Positions 8,547 to 17,007 of a DNA stretch of 64,000 bases are shown here, in pieces. The translations under genes were made by a program, and so were the position numbers. The first letter of the stretch is position 1, and every line of letters begins with the position of its first letter. Origin of the DNA: Clostridiaceae bacterium (GTDB lineage Bacteria > Bacillota > Clostridia > Oscillospirales > Acutalibacteraceae); the NCBI GenBank assembly GCA_016287385.1, contig JAEEWM010000002.1, positions 182,166 through 246,165 of the forward strand, read 5' to 3'. The notes under the pieces are model-generated. The model was given only the letters and a program-made list of their open reading frames with translations, did no database searches and was not told the origin of the DNA.

Positions 8547-10022
8547 ATGCGGCTTTGCAATGTAGGACACGAGTTTGATTACGAAACCGAAAAGGTAGCG
8601 CGGATATTCCTGCCTTATGAAAAAATTGATATTGTTCACGAGCGCGCACCGGGGGAGGACGCCGCGATTTGCACGCTTTCGCGTGACGCTGACGGTTTCC
8701 TTGCGGCTTGCGAGGTCTGCCTTTCAGGCAAAAAAGAATGCGCAAGCGAGCGCGTCGCCGGCGAAAAAAGCAAAAAGTCATGCGAGCTTGCCGTGGCGAG
8801 ATGCCTTTACCGCTGCCTTTCGGCGATAACCGGTTATAAAAGCAGTTGGGGGATACTTACGGGTATTCGCCCGGCAAAACTGTTTTCCGCTCTCTCCGAT
8901 AAAAGCGGTGCTGTTGCGGCATATAAGATTTTTGAAAACGAATATCTCTGCGACGGCGGCAAAGCCGACCTTTGTTTTAAGTGCGCCCAAAGCGAAAAAA
9001 ATATAACGGGAATCAACACACCCGCCTCGTTCAGTCTGTATGTTTCGGTGCCGTTTTGCCCGTCCCGCTGTTCGTACTGCTCTTTTGTTTCGCATTCGGT
9101 AGAAAACGCGAAAGGTATAATACCTGATTATCTTCGTCTTTTGAAAAAGGAACTTGAAGCGACCGGTAAGGTCGCCGCAAGGCTTAATCTGCGCCTTGAA
9201 ACGGTATATGTCGGCGGCGGCACGCCTACGGCGATAACCGCGGATGAGCTTAAAGACCTGCTTTTTTCCGTGCGGGAGAATTTTGATTTTTCAAATGTCA
9301 GAGAATTTACGGTGGAGGCGGGCAGACCGGATACGGTAGACCTCGAAAAGCTTGCAGTCATAAAGGCGGCGGGCGCTTCGCGAATAAGCATAAACCCGCA
9401 GAGCATGAACGACGCGGTGCTCCGGAACATCGGCAGACGGCATACGGCGCAGCAGATGACGGACGCTTTTTACCTCGCCCGTGAAGCCGGATTTGAAAAT
9501 ATAAACACCGACCTTATAGCGGGACTTGACGGAGATACCTTTGAAAGCTTTAAGAGCTCGCTTGAGAAGATACTCGCTCTTTCGCCGGAAAGCGTCACGG
9601 TACACTCGCTTTCGGTAAAGCGTGCGGCAAATATCACGCGGCGCGGTGAAATGCCGGGCGAATCGGCAGGCGCGGCGGCGGGTAAAATGGTTGATTACGC
9701 CCGCAAAACGCTTGAAGAAAACGGCCTGTTCCCTTATTATATGTACAGGCAGAGCAAGACTGTCGGAAACCTTGAAAACGTCGGCTACGCAAAGCCCGGA
9801 TTTGAGGGACTTTATAACGTATATATAATGGACGAAACGCACACGGTACTCGCCTGCGGCGCCTCCGCGGTGACCAAGCTTAAAGAGCCGCGCGGTGATA
9901 ATATTGAGCGAATATTTAACTTTAAGTATCCGTATGAATATATTAACAGATTTGACGAAATAATCTCCCGTAAAAGGGGAATTGAGGATTATTATGCTAA
10001 ACATCCTGTCTTCGATAAATGA
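8547..10022 (+). CDS. hemZ: Coproporphyrinogen dehydrogenase-like radical SAM protein HemZ
   Basis: A 491-residue radical SAM protein. The cluster motif is C171-PSR-C175-SY-C178 in a VPFCPSRCSYCSF context. The N-terminal region carries WGILTGIRPAKL, typical of HemZ and absent from HemN/HemW, and GGGTPTAI follows the cluster. HemZ is described as an oxygen-independent coproporphyrinogen III oxidase paralogue; its function in anaerobes that lack a full haem pathway is unclear. No other haem genes are in the window. It overlaps the next gene by 29 nt. Confidence 0.88.
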   Translation: MRLCNVGHEFDYETEKVARIFLPYEKIDIVHERAPGEDAAICTLSRDADGFLAACEVCLSGKKECASERVAGEKSKKSCELAVARCLYRCLSAITGYKSSWGILTGIRPAKLFSALSDKSGAVAAYKIFENEYLCDGGKADLCFKCAQSEKNITGINTPASFSLYVSVPFCPSRCSYCSFVSHSVENAKGIIPDYLRLLKKELEATGKVAARLNLRLETVYVGGGTPTAITADELKDLLFSVRENFDFSNVREFTVEAGRPDTVDLEKLAVIKAAGASRISINPQSMNDAVLRNIGRRHTAQQMTDAFYLAREAGFENINTDLIAGLDGDTFESFKSSLEKILALSPESVTVHSLSVKRAANITRRGEMPGESAGAAAGKMVDYARKTLEENGLFPYYMYRQSKTVGNLENVGYAKPGFEGLYNVYIMDETHTVLACGASAVTKLKEPRGDNIERIFNFKYPYEYINRFDEIISRKRGIEDYYAKHPVFDK

Positions 10023-10920
10023 CGCTGTGAAAAGCGACCCGGTGTCGTTTATAGCCGAATGTGAGGAAAACTATAAAAGTCAGGTGGCTGCCGCGGCAAA
10101 GAGAATAGCGGATAACGACGATATAAAAATAGTTGCGATAGCCGGTCCCTCCGGCTCCGGAAAAACCACCACGGCGCATATACTTATGCGCGAGCTCGGA
10201 CTGCTCGGTGAAAAGACCGCGGTCGTTTCACTTGACGATTTTTATCTGCCGTTTGAAAAAATGCCTGTGGGTGCTGACGGGCAAAAGGATATTGAATCGG
10301 TCGCGGCGCTTGACCTGCCGCGCATAGAAAAGGCGTTTTCTGATATTGTTAATACCGGCGGCGCTTTACTGCCTAAATTCGATTTTCTGACTAAAACGAG
10401 AATCGAAAACGCAAGCAGGATAGATATCGGTCAGCGCGGAATAGCGATAGTTGAGGGACTTCACGCCATGAACCCCCTGCTTACGGACGGCGTGGCGCGC
10501 AAAAACATACTCAAAATATATATAAGTGTAAATATGCCCGTTGAAGACGAAAACGGTGTGCCGATACTCAAAAGCCGCCACCTGCGGCTCGTAAGACGGA
10601 TACTTCGCGATGAAAAATTCCGCGGCGCACGCGCGAGGGAAACGCTTTGCCTGTGGGATAACGTGATAAAAGGCGAGGAAAAATACCTTTACCGTTTCAA
10701 GGATACCGCCGATATATGTCTTACGACGCTTCACGCGTTTGAGCCATGCGTTTATAAGGAGCCGTTTATCAGAATGCGTGACGGCGTGGACGAAAGCACG
10801 CCGAGCTACAGTTATTTTATAAAAGCCGCAAACGCGCTTGAACTCTTTTGCGGTATTGAAAGTAAACTTGTGCCCGAAGATTCGCTCATACGCGAATTTA
10901 TCGGACCTGAGGATAAATAA
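9994..10920 (+). CDS. Uridine kinase-like P-loop kinase
   Basis: A 308-residue cytosolic kinase of the phosphoribulokinase/uridine kinase family. The Walker A motif is GPSGSGKTTT at residues 51-60, followed by VVSLDDFY, typical of nucleoside kinases. It has about 40 residues before the P-loop, and the protein is longer than classical Udk (about 210 aa), so its true substrate is open. Start ATG 9994 has a TTGAGGA site; a TTG at 9982 was rejected. The start lies inside the end of hemZ, implying coupled translation. Confidence 0.8.
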   Translation: MLNILSSINDAVKSDPVSFIAECEENYKSQVAAAAKRIADNDDIKIVAIAGPSGSGKTTTAHILMRELGLLGEKTAVVSLDDFYLPFEKMPVGADGQKDIESVAALDLPRIEKAFSDIVNTGGALLPKFDFLTKTRIENASRIDIGQRGIAIVEGLHAMNPLLTDGVARKNILKIYISVNMPVEDENGVPILKSRHLRLVRRILRDEKFRGARARETLCLWDNVIKGEEKYLYRFKDTADICLTTLHAFEPCVYKEPFIRMRDGVDESTPSYSYFIKAANALELFCGIESKLVPEDSLIREFIGPEDK

Positions 10921-10937
10921 TTCAAGGAGGTAACATT

Positions 10938-11309
10938 ATGGAATTTTTTGATGAGGCCGTAAACAAGACCAAAGAGGTTTTTGAGACTGTTTCAATGAAG
11001 ACAAGCGAGGTAATAGCAACCGAAAAGCAGAGGTTTGATATGAATTCGCTCAAAGCCAAGCGCGAAAAAGATTACACCGCGCTCGGCAAGATTTATTTCG
11101 ATATCGTAAAGGATGACGAAAACGCACCCGAAACCGTTAAGGAAAAGGTGGAGGACATCAAGGCGAAGACCGCCGAAATCGAGCGCCTCGCAAAGGAAAT
11201 TCAAAGTGCGAAGAATAAGCTCATCTGCAAAAACTGCGGTGCCAATATAGCCAAGAATTCGATTTACTGCAATATTTGCGGCGCAAAAATCGGCGACAGC
11301 GAGGAGTAA
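10938..11309 (+). CDS. Zinc-ribbon protein with helical N terminus
   Basis: A 123-residue protein. The first about 90 residues are charged and predicted helical or coiled coil (rich in K, E and T). The end carries one zinc ribbon, CKNCGA then CNICGAKIG, with two CxxC pairs. AAGGAGGT precedes ATG 10938. Such small zinc_ribbon proteins are common in Clostridia; function is unknown. It sits 17 nt after the kinase gene and 5 nt before the nucleosidase-like gene, so probably in the same transcript. Confidence 0.75.
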   Translation: MEFFDEAVNKTKEVFETVSMKTSEVIATEKQRFDMNSLKAKREKDYTALGKIYFDIVKDDENAPETVKEKVEDIKAKTAEIERLAKEIQSAKNKLICKNCGANIAKNSIYCNICGAKIGDSEE

Positions 11310-11314
11310 ACTTT

Positions 11315-12013
11315 ATGTCTTATAAAAAAATCGGCGTTATCGTCGCCGATAAAGACGAATACAGGCCGTTTGCCGAAAGCGCGCGCGACGTTTACCGTAA
11401 CGCTCACGAAATCAGCACCCCGTTCGCCTCGGCGATAGAGTTTACCTGCGGCGGCGCCGAGGTTATCGCCGTGCATTGCGGCATAGGAAAGGTTAACGCC
11501 GCGTCGGGCGCCATGTACCTTGCCGACCACGGCTGTGAGGTAATACTTAATTTCGGCCTTTCGGGCGGGCTTGACGGCGTGAGCTTCGGCGAATTTGTTA
11601 TTCCGCGCAGGTTTTTGGAGCACGATTTCGACTTTACGGGACTTGGGTACAAGCCCTGCGAAAAGCCGGAGCAGGAATATATTTACAATGCGGACGAAAG
11701 ACTCGTGAAACTCTTTAATTCGTTATGCGGCGCAAAAATCACGGACACCGCCGTTTGCGGCGACCGTTTTGTGAGCAGCGCGGCTGACAGAGAGTTTTTG
11801 ATAAAAACCTTTTCCGCTTCATCCTGCGATATGGAAACGGCGGCGATAGCGTCCGTATGCCACATTACCGGCATACCGTTCGTTTCAATCCGGCGCATAT
11901 CGGACGGCGCTGACGATACCGCGATTGAAACCTACCGCAATATGAATAAAAACGACGGTGCAACTTTAAGCGATACCTTTATGATGTGCCTTGAAGGAGT
12001 AACAAATGTCTGA
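11315..12013 (+). CDS. 5'-methylthioadenosine/S-adenosylhomocysteine nucleosidase-like protein
   Basis: A 232-residue member of the purine nucleoside phosphorylase fold (MTAN branch), which cleaves the glycosidic bond of MTA or SAH to release adenine. Supporting motifs are HCGIGKVNAA, LNFGLSGGLDG, the substrate-binding CDMETAA with E174, and the catalytic-acid segment RISDGAD with D197. Start ATG 11315 follows GAGGAG; an earlier in-frame ATG lies inside the previous gene. Its end overlaps the flippase start by 8 nt. Assignment to MTAN rather than another nucleosidase is likely but not certain. Confidence 0.8.
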   Translation: MSYKKIGVIVADKDEYRPFAESARDVYRNAHEISTPFASAIEFTCGGAEVIAVHCGIGKVNAASGAMYLADHGCEVILNFGLSGGLDGVSFGEFVIPRRFLEHDFDFTGLGYKPCEKPEQEYIYNADERLVKLFNSLCGAKITDTAVCGDRFVSSAADREFLIKTFSASSCDMETAAIASVCHITGIPFVSIRRISDGADDTAIETYRNMNKNDGATLSDTFMMCLEGVTNV

Positions 12014-13760
12014 AAACAAAACCAAACAGCAAAGCTTTCTGCACGGCTCGTTCATACTTGTTGCCGCCACCTTCGCGGCAAAGATAATAAGCGCCGTATA
12101 CAGAATACCGCTTACCAATATCCTTTCGGGCGGCGGCATGGGGTATTTTTCCACGGCGTACGATTTGTACATGCCGATGTACACTATAGCCATGGCGGGA
12201 CTTCCGACCGCGATTTCGAGAATGGTGGCGGAGTATTCCGCTCACGGCAAATATAAGGACGTAAAGCGCGCCCTTCATATAGCGCAGGCGGCGTTTCTCG
12301 TTACGGGCGGCGTCGGCTTTGTGCTTATGCTTGCTCTCTCGTTTCTGCTGACGGGCGATATGAGCGTTACGCTTTTCGGGCATTCGTTTTCGTTCCATGT
12401 GTTCAGCCGCGGCGCACTTCCCGGTATGCTTTGCATAGTTCCTTCGATACTGTTCTGCTGCATAATGTCAGCTTACCGCGGCTACTTTGAGGGACTCGGC
12501 AATATGACTCCTACCGGGGTAAGCGAAGTTTTTGAAGCGATAGGCAAACTCATTTTCGGGCTTAGTATCGCGAGCGTCGCTCTTGCGGTCACAAACAGCC
12601 GTTCCTATGCCGCGGCGGGCGCACTGCTCGGCATTACGATAGGCGAGGCGCTTTCCACACTTTATCTGTTTATAAGGTATAAGTTTTTCGGCGAAAGGAA
12701 TCTGCCGCGCGAGTTGTACAACGCCGCGCCCGAAGCGCAGCAGGGCAGAATAATTCTCAAAACAATGATAGCTATCGCAATTCCCGTGGTGCTCGGCTCG
12801 CTCGTAAATAACGTAACGAGTCTTATAGACGTTGCGATGGTACAGAAGCGGCTGGCGCAGGCGATAAGTAAGGATACTGCGTATTTTACCGAAAAATTCC
12901 GTGACCTGATAGCGTCGGAAACCGCGCAAATGGCAAAGCAGCATAAGGCGTTTGATACCCTTGCGGATCTGCCGAACGCACTTTACGGTTGTCACCGCGG
13001 TTTTGCATTTTCCGTTTATCACCTTATACCGACGCTGACTACCACGCTCGGTATAAGCGCAATACCGGTGCTCGCACGTACCTGGGCGAAAAAAGATATG
13101 GCGGCGGTCAAATTCAACGTACAGACCATAATCAGAACGACCGCGGTCATAGTAATGCCCTGCGGACTCGGACTTGCCGCGATATCAAAGGGGATACTTT
13201 CGCTTCTCTATCACGATACAAGCGCTATCGCGATAGCGGCGCCCAATCTTCGCGTGCTCGGCTTCTGCGCGATATTCGCCGGCATAAATTCGCCTATCAT
13301 CGCGATGCTTCAAGCCGTCGGCAAAGAGGTGGTTCCGCTTAAAAACATAGCTGTCGGCGCGGTGCTCAAAATAATTGTCAACTATATTCTCGTCGGCAAC
13401 CCGTATGTGAATATTTACGGTGTGCCGATAGGCACCACTGTCTGTTATTTCTATATTTTCGCGGCAAATCTGTACTGTCTCATCAAACACACCGGCGTGA
13501 AGCTTGATTTTTACTCAACTCTCATAAAACCGTTTATCGCCGGCGCGTGTTCGGCTGTTACCGCTTTTGCCGTATATAATATTGTTTTGAGTTTTTTACA
13601 CCGCAACTTTTTTGCGGCGGCGGGCGCGATTTTTGCGGCGGCGGTCATGTATTTTGTGGCTCTCGGAGTGTTCAGAGTGCTTGAAAGCGACGACATTTTG
13701 ACCCTGCCCAAGGGCGATAAAATACTCGGTTTATGCAAAAAACTCCGTCTTGTGCGGTAA
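12006..13760 (+). CDS. MATE/MOP-family polysaccharide flippase, SpoVB/YabM-like
   Basis: A 584-residue integral membrane protein with about 14 hydrophobic segments, opening with LHGSFILVAATFAAKIISAVYR and the MGYFSTAYDLY region typical of the SpoVB/MurJ-like oligosaccharide flippases. These move lipid-linked wall precursors across the membrane; SpoVB acts in spore cortex synthesis. In Bacillus the homologue yabM stands in the same neighbourhood as yabO, yabP, yabQ, divIC and yabR, which follow here after hup. The choice between SpoVB and YabM cannot be made from one window. Confidence 0.85.
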   Translation: MSENKTKQQSFLHGSFILVAATFAAKIISAVYRIPLTNILSGGGMGYFSTAYDLYMPMYTIAMAGLPTAISRMVAEYSAHGKYKDVKRALHIAQAAFLVTGGVGFVLMLALSFLLTGDMSVTLFGHSFSFHVFSRGALPGMLCIVPSILFCCIMSAYRGYFEGLGNMTPTGVSEVFEAIGKLIFGLSIASVALAVTNSRSYAAAGALLGITIGEALSTLYLFIRYKFFGERNLPRELYNAAPEAQQGRIILKTMIAIAIPVVLGSLVNNVTSLIDVAMVQKRLAQAISKDTAYFTEKFRDLIASETAQMAKQHKAFDTLADLPNALYGCHRGFAFSVYHLIPTLTTTLGISAIPVLARTWAKKDMAAVKFNVQTIIRTTAVIVMPCGLGLAAISKGILSLLYHDTSAIAIAAPNLRVLGFCAIFAGINSPIIAMLQAVGKEVVPLKNIAVGAVLKIIVNYILVGNPYVNIYGVPIGTTVCYFYIFAANLYCLIKHTGVKLDFYSTLIKPFIAGACSAVTAFAVYNIVLSFLHRNFFAAAGAIFAAAVMYFVALGVFRVLESDDILTLPKGDKILGLCKKLRLVR

Positions 13761-13817
13761 AAAACGCAAAAAAGCCCACAAAAAAGCGGTTTTTTTGAAA
13801 AAAATCAATAAAAGATA

Positions 13818-13846
13818 TTGATTTTTTCTTCAAAATATGGTATAAA
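13818..13846 (+). promoter_or_regulatory. Promoter of hup
   Basis: TTGATT (13818-13823), 17-nt spacer, TATAAA (13841-13846) with an extended TGG just before the -10 box. It leaves a leader of about 80 nt before hup. Confidence 0.7.
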
Positions 13847-13932
13847 TAAATAAACCGTTAAGCATATAGAGCGGTTTTAGTGAATTTGAGAAAACGTAGT
13901 TTTCTTAAAAGAAAAAATAGGAGGTTCAGACA

Positions 13933-14205
13933 ATGAACAAAACAGAATTAGTTGCGGCAATCGCAGCAAAAGCAGACATTACCAAAAAAGATGCGGAAAA
14001 GGCATTGGCAGCAGCAATCGAGGCCATTACCAAGGCAGTTAAAAAAGGCGACAAGGTTCAGCTCGTAGGCTTCGGTACTTTTGAGGCTCGCAAGCGTGCC
14101 GCTCGTCAGGGCATCAACCCCGCTACCGGCGCTAAAATAAAGATCGCCGCTTCCAAGACTCCGGTATTCAAGGCCGGCAAAGCTTTCAAGGACGCAATAA
14201 AATAA
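13933..14205 (+). CDS. hup: DNA-binding protein HU
   Basis: A 90-residue HU: begins [20 protein letters not shown] and has the [18 protein letters not shown] arm with the DNA-intercalating proline region. It ends [10 protein letters not shown]. It compacts and bends DNA as a homodimer. The gene has its own extended -10 promoter and a strong terminator, fitting high, independent expression. AGGAGG precedes the ATG. Confidence 0.97.
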   Translation: MNKTELVAAIAAKADITKKDAEKALAAAIEAITKAVKKGDKVQLVGFGTFEARKRAARQGINPATGAKIKIAASKTPVFKAGKAFKDAIK

Positions 14206-14213
14206 TTCAGCCT

Positions 14214-14246
14214 GTAAGCCGCCGGTTACGGCGGCTTACTTTTTTT
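14214..14246 (+). terminator. Rho-independent terminator after hup
   Basis: GTAAGCCGCC (14214-14223) pairs perfectly with GGCGGCTTAC (14230-14239), followed by a run of T. It ends 8 nt before the next start codon. Confidence 0.9.
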
Positions 14247-14254
14247 GAAAAGTT

Positions 14255-14497
14255 ATGAGAATAGATAAATACTTAAAGGTTTCTCGCCTTATTAAACGCC
14301 GCACCGTTGCCAATGAGGCGTGCGACGCGGGCAGAGTAAAGGTCGGCGGCAGGTCGGTACGCGCTTCTTACGATGTTAAAGAGGGCGATGTGATCGAAAT
14401 ATCGTTTGGCAACAAAACGGTAAAGGTTCAGGTCACCGCGGTAAGCGAAGTTGTGAAAAAGGAAGACGCGGCGGGGCTTTACCGAATAATCGAATAA
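14255..14497 (+). CDS. rqcP: S4-domain RNA-binding protein RqcP (YabO/Hsp15 family)
   Basis: An 80-residue protein consisting of one S4 RNA-binding domain (MRIDKYLKVSRLIKRRTVA, then AGRVKVGGR and the EGDVIEI strand). RqcP/YabO works with RqcH in ribosome-associated quality control by stabilising the P-site tRNA during alanine tailing. Position before yabP and yabQ matches Bacillus yabO. It begins 8 nt after the hup terminator, so it depends on read-through or on a promoter I could not define. Confidence 0.9.
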   Translation: MRIDKYLKVSRLIKRRTVANEACDAGRVKVGGRSVRASYDVKEGDVIEISFGNKTVKVQVTAVSEVVKKEDAAGLYRIIE

Positions 14498-14540
14498 TAA
14501 AAGCACCTTTTCAATATAAATTATTGAGAGGTGTTTTATT

Positions 14541-14813
14541 TTGGAAGAAAACAGTCGCATAATACAAAACGTAATAATCGAAAGCCGTAAAAAACTCAGC
14601 GTTTCAGGAGTCCGTCAGGTGCTTTCGTTTGACGATGAAACGCTGCTTCTCGATACCGCGCTCGGCAGAATAACAGTAAAGGGTGAAAACCTGAAAATTG
14701 AAAATTTCAACACATCGTCTGGCGACTTATCGGCGACGGGGACCGTTCACGCGGCGGTGTATATGGCGTCGGAAAACTCCGGCGGCGGTTTTATTTCCCG
14801 CCTTTTCAGATGA
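14541..14813 (+). CDS. yabP: Sporulation protein YabP
   Basis: A 90-residue YabP/YqfC-family protein starting at TTG 14541 behind GAGAGGTG. It shows the compact beta-rich family pattern (LSVSGVRQVLSFDDETLLLDT, ALGRITVKGENLKIENFN). Family members are mother-cell sporulation proteins; in Bacillus yabP and yabQ form a sigma-E operon, and yabQ is needed for spore cortex formation. Here yabQ starts 1 nt after its stop. The presence of both genes is good evidence that the organism sporulates or descends from spore formers. Confidence 0.87.
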   Translation: MEENSRIIQNVIIESRKKLSVSGVRQVLSFDDETLLLDTALGRITVKGENLKIENFNTSSGDLSATGTVHAAVYMASENSGGGFISRLFR

Positions 14814-14814
14814 T

Positions 14815-15339
14815 ATGTGGGAGATAAGTGTAAGCGGGCAGGTGATTTCCTGCCTGTATTCGTTCGCGCTGGGCGGCGCTCTGTGCGTGTTTTACGACCT
14901 GATAAGAGCGACGCGAAGCGCCGGCGCAAATTCCGCGTTTGCGGTTTTTGCCGGCGACGTTATATTCTCTGCGGTGAGCGCGGTATGCGTATTTCTCTTT
15001 GCGGTCGCGCTTACGAACGGCGAAATACGCGGGTACATAGTCTTTTCGGTCGCGGCGGGTTTTCTTGCCTTCAGGTTTACGCTCGGCAGAATTACGTTTT
15101 TTGTTTTCGATTTGTTCTTTTGTTTTTTCGGTAAAGTCGCGGCGAGGATTTTCGCTATTGCCGCGGACGTTTGCGATTATCTGCAGGGAGTAATGTCGGC
15201 GGCGCTCGGCAAAACGGCGGGAGCCGCGGCGTCGTGCGCGTGCGCGTTAAAAAAACTCTTGAAAAGTGTATGTAAAATGTTGTATACTACTAAATATAAA
15301 AGAAAGGCAAAGAAGGTTAAGAATGAGCAGAGGCGGTAA
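14815..15339 (+). CDS. yabQ: Spore cortex biosynthesis protein YabQ
   Basis: A 174-residue protein with about four hydrophobic segments and a basic C terminus. It begins MWEISVSGQVISCLYSFALG, and FALGGALCVFYDLIRATR matches the YabQ start. In-frame sequence upstream of ATG 14815 lies within yabP and is not used. The gene's 3' end carries a promoter for divIC and overlaps the divIC start by 17 nt. Confidence 0.85.
   Translation: MWEISVSGQVISCLYSFALGGALCVFYDLIRATRSAGANSAFAVFAGDVIFSAVSAVCVFLFAVALTNGEIRGYIVFSVAAGFLAFRFTLGRITFFVFDLFFCFFGKVAARIFAIAADVCDYLQGVMSAALGKTAGAAASCACALKKLLKSVCKMLYTTKYKRKAKKVKNEQRR
15259..15288 (+). promoter_or_regulatory. Internal promoter in yabQ, driving divIC
   Basis: TTGAAA (15259-15264), 18-nt spacer, TATACT (15283-15288), 34 nt before the divIC ATG. 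A vegetative promoter here would free the cell-division gene from the sporulation genes upstream. Confidence 0.5.
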
Positions 15340-15613
15340 ACGGTCAAGAAGCGTTATTGTTCGCATTATAGTTCTTTTCGTCGCAAGCTATATGGTTATA
15401 GGGCTTATAGGACTTTACCGGGAGCTTAACGCGAAGCAGAAAGAGCTCCGTGATTTGTTGGTCAAAAAGGATAACATAGAAATACAGATAGAGGATTATA
15501 AATCGCTGCTCAGCAGTGCCTCATATAACGATATTATCGAGAAAGCGGCGCGTGAGCGCCTCGGGTACGCATATCCCACCGAAGAGGTTTACGTGGATAT
15601 TTCGGGCAACTGA
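15323..15613 (+). CDS. divIC: Septum formation initiator DivIC/FtsB
   Basis: A 96-residue bitopic membrane protein: a basic N terminus, one transmembrane helix at about residues 10-30, then a coiled coil (ELNAKQKELRDLL onward) and a short C-terminal segment with AARERLGYAYPTEEVYV, the FtsB/DivIC signature. It forms a trimer with FtsL and DivIB in the divisome. ATG 15323 lies inside the end of yabQ, with AAGAAGG upstream. The yabQ-divIC-yabR order matches Bacillus. Confidence 0.9.
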   Translation: MSRGGKRSRSVIVRIIVLFVASYMVIGLIGLYRELNAKQKELRDLLVKKDNIEIQIEDYKSLLSSASYNDIIEKAARERLGYAYPTEEVYVDISGN

Positions 15614-15646
15614 AATTAAAAAATCATTGGAGGATCTTTTGAATCT

Positions 15647-16096
15647 ATGCAGTTGAAAACAGGCGATATTGTTGAGGGTAAAATAACGGGTATCACTTCT
15701 TTTGGCGTTTTTGCCGATATAGGAAGCGGCGTTTCCGGCATGGTACATATTTCCGAAATTTCGCGCGATTACGTCAGCGATATACATGAATTTGTAAAGG
15801 TCGGCGATACCGCTAAAATGAAGGTTATTGCCGTCGGAGAGGATGGCAAAATATCACTCAGTATCCGCAAAGCCCTGCCTGAGGAGCCGCCGCGCAAGAG
15901 GGCGAAGAAGACCTATGAGCCGAAAGCGGCAACGCCTCCCGATCCGTCATACGTCTGGGAAGCGGCGCAGGATACGCCTTCGAGCTTTGAAGAGATGATG
16001 AATAGATTTAAGCAGAGAAGCGATGAAAAGATATCCGACCTGAAAAGGAAAAATCCCGATGCCCGCCGCGGCAAGCGTTCATCGGGCGGTAAATAA
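15647..16096 (+). CDS. S1 RNA-binding domain protein (YabR-like)
   Basis: A 149-residue protein. Residues 1-75 form one S1 domain (GDIVEGKITGITSFGVFADI, then GMVHISEIS and KISLSIRKA). The remainder is a lysine/arginine- and proline-rich disordered tail. It resembles Bacillus YabR/CvfD-type general stress RNA-binding proteins and lies in the same place after divIC. TTGGAGGA precedes ATG 15647. A hairpin terminator follows. Confidence 0.85.
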   Translation: MQLKTGDIVEGKITGITSFGVFADIGSGVSGMVHISEISRDYVSDIHEFVKVGDTAKMKVIAVGEDGKISLSIRKALPEEPPRKRAKKTYEPKAATPPDPSYVWEAAQDTPSSFEEMMNRFKQRSDEKISDLKRKNPDARRGKRSSGGK

Positions 16097-16104
16097 AAAA
16101 CGGG

Positions 16105-16136
16105 AGGCGGTGCGCGTAAGCGCCACTGCCTTTTCT
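16105..16136 (+). terminator. Probable terminator after the S1-domain gene
   Basis: AGGCGGTG (16105-16112) pairs with CACTGCCT (16124-16131) with one G-T pair, plus an inner CGC/GCG, followed by TTTTCTT. Confidence 0.6.
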
Positions 16137-16163
16137 TGTAGTGAAATTATTATGGTGAAAACT

Positions 16164-17006
16164 ATGCGTGAAATTGATGTTTTAACAGTAGGCAAAACGG
16201 TGGAGGAGCTGTGCGTTTCGGCAAATATGAACCTGCCGTGCGATTTGGCGCGGCGGCTTCAAAGCGCCGGGGAGTGTGAGCAGACCGGCACGGCAAAATC
16301 GGTTATTTCCGATATCTGCGATAACCTTGCCGCCGCGAAGGAGCTTGGCGTACCGATTTGTCAGGATACCGGTATGGCGGTCGTCTTTCTCGATATCGGG
16401 CAGGATGTTCACTTTACCGGCGGCGACCTGTTTGAAGCGGTGAACGCGGGAGTGCGGCACGGATATGATAAGGGGCTTTTGCGTAAGTCGGTGGTATCGG
16501 ATCCTCTTCGCCGCGAGAATACCGGCGATAATACCCCCGCCGTTATACATGCCCGCATAGTGCCGGGCGAGCGGGTAGGCGTCACGGTGGCGCCCAAGGG
16601 CTTCGGCAGTGAAAATATGAGCAGGATATTCATGCTTACCCCTGCGGACGGCAGGCAGGGCGTTATTTCCGCCGTGGTTTCCGCTGTCAGTGAGGCGGGG
16701 TCAAAACCGTGTCCTCCCGTTGTTGTCGGCGTTGGGATAGGCGGCGATTTTGAGAGTTGCGCACTGCTTTCAAAGCGCGCGCTTATACGCAGTACCGATA
16801 TTCCGAACCCGGATGAATACTACGCCGCGCTCGAACGTGAGCTTCTTTCAGAGATAAACAAGCTCGGCATAGGTCCGCAGGGCTTCGGCGGTAAAACAAC
16901 GGCGCTTGCCGTAAATATTGAGACGGCGCCTACGCATATAGCCGGACTGCCCGTGGCGGTGAACATCGGCTGTCACGTTACAAGGCACGCCTCCTCGGTG
17001 ATTTGA
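16164..17006 (+). CDS. Class I fumarate hydratase, alpha subunit
   Basis: A 280-residue protein matching the N-terminal half of iron-sulfur class I fumarases/tartrate dehydratases: MREIDV start, GVPICQDTGMAVVF, VVSDPLRRENTGDNTPAV, and QGFGGKTTALAVNIE near the end. The CQDTG cysteine and later CALL and GCH cysteines are candidate cluster ligands. It should convert fumarate and malate only together with a beta subunit, but the next gene is an unrelated methyltransferase and no beta subunit is in the window. I chose ATG 16164 because MREIDV is the family N terminus; ATG 16152 is possible. Confidence 0.88.
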   Translation: MREIDVLTVGKTVEELCVSANMNLPCDLARRLQSAGECEQTGTAKSVISDICDNLAAAKELGVPICQDTGMAVVFLDIGQDVHFTGGDLFEAVNAGVRHGYDKGLLRKSVVSDPLRRENTGDNTPAVIHARIVPGERVGVTVAPKGFGSENMSRIFMLTPADGRQGVISAVVSAVSEAGSKPCPPVVVGVGIGGDFESCALLSKRALIRSTDIPNPDEYYAALERELLSEINKLGIGPQGFGGKTTALAVNIETAPTHIAGLPVAVNIGCHVTRHASSVI

Positions 17007-17007
17007 T

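Noticed and set aside
13761..13817. Terminator after the flippase gene
   Set aside because: The AT-rich AAAAAAGCGGTTTTTTT is only a small weak hairpin with no GC stem, not convincing as a terminator.
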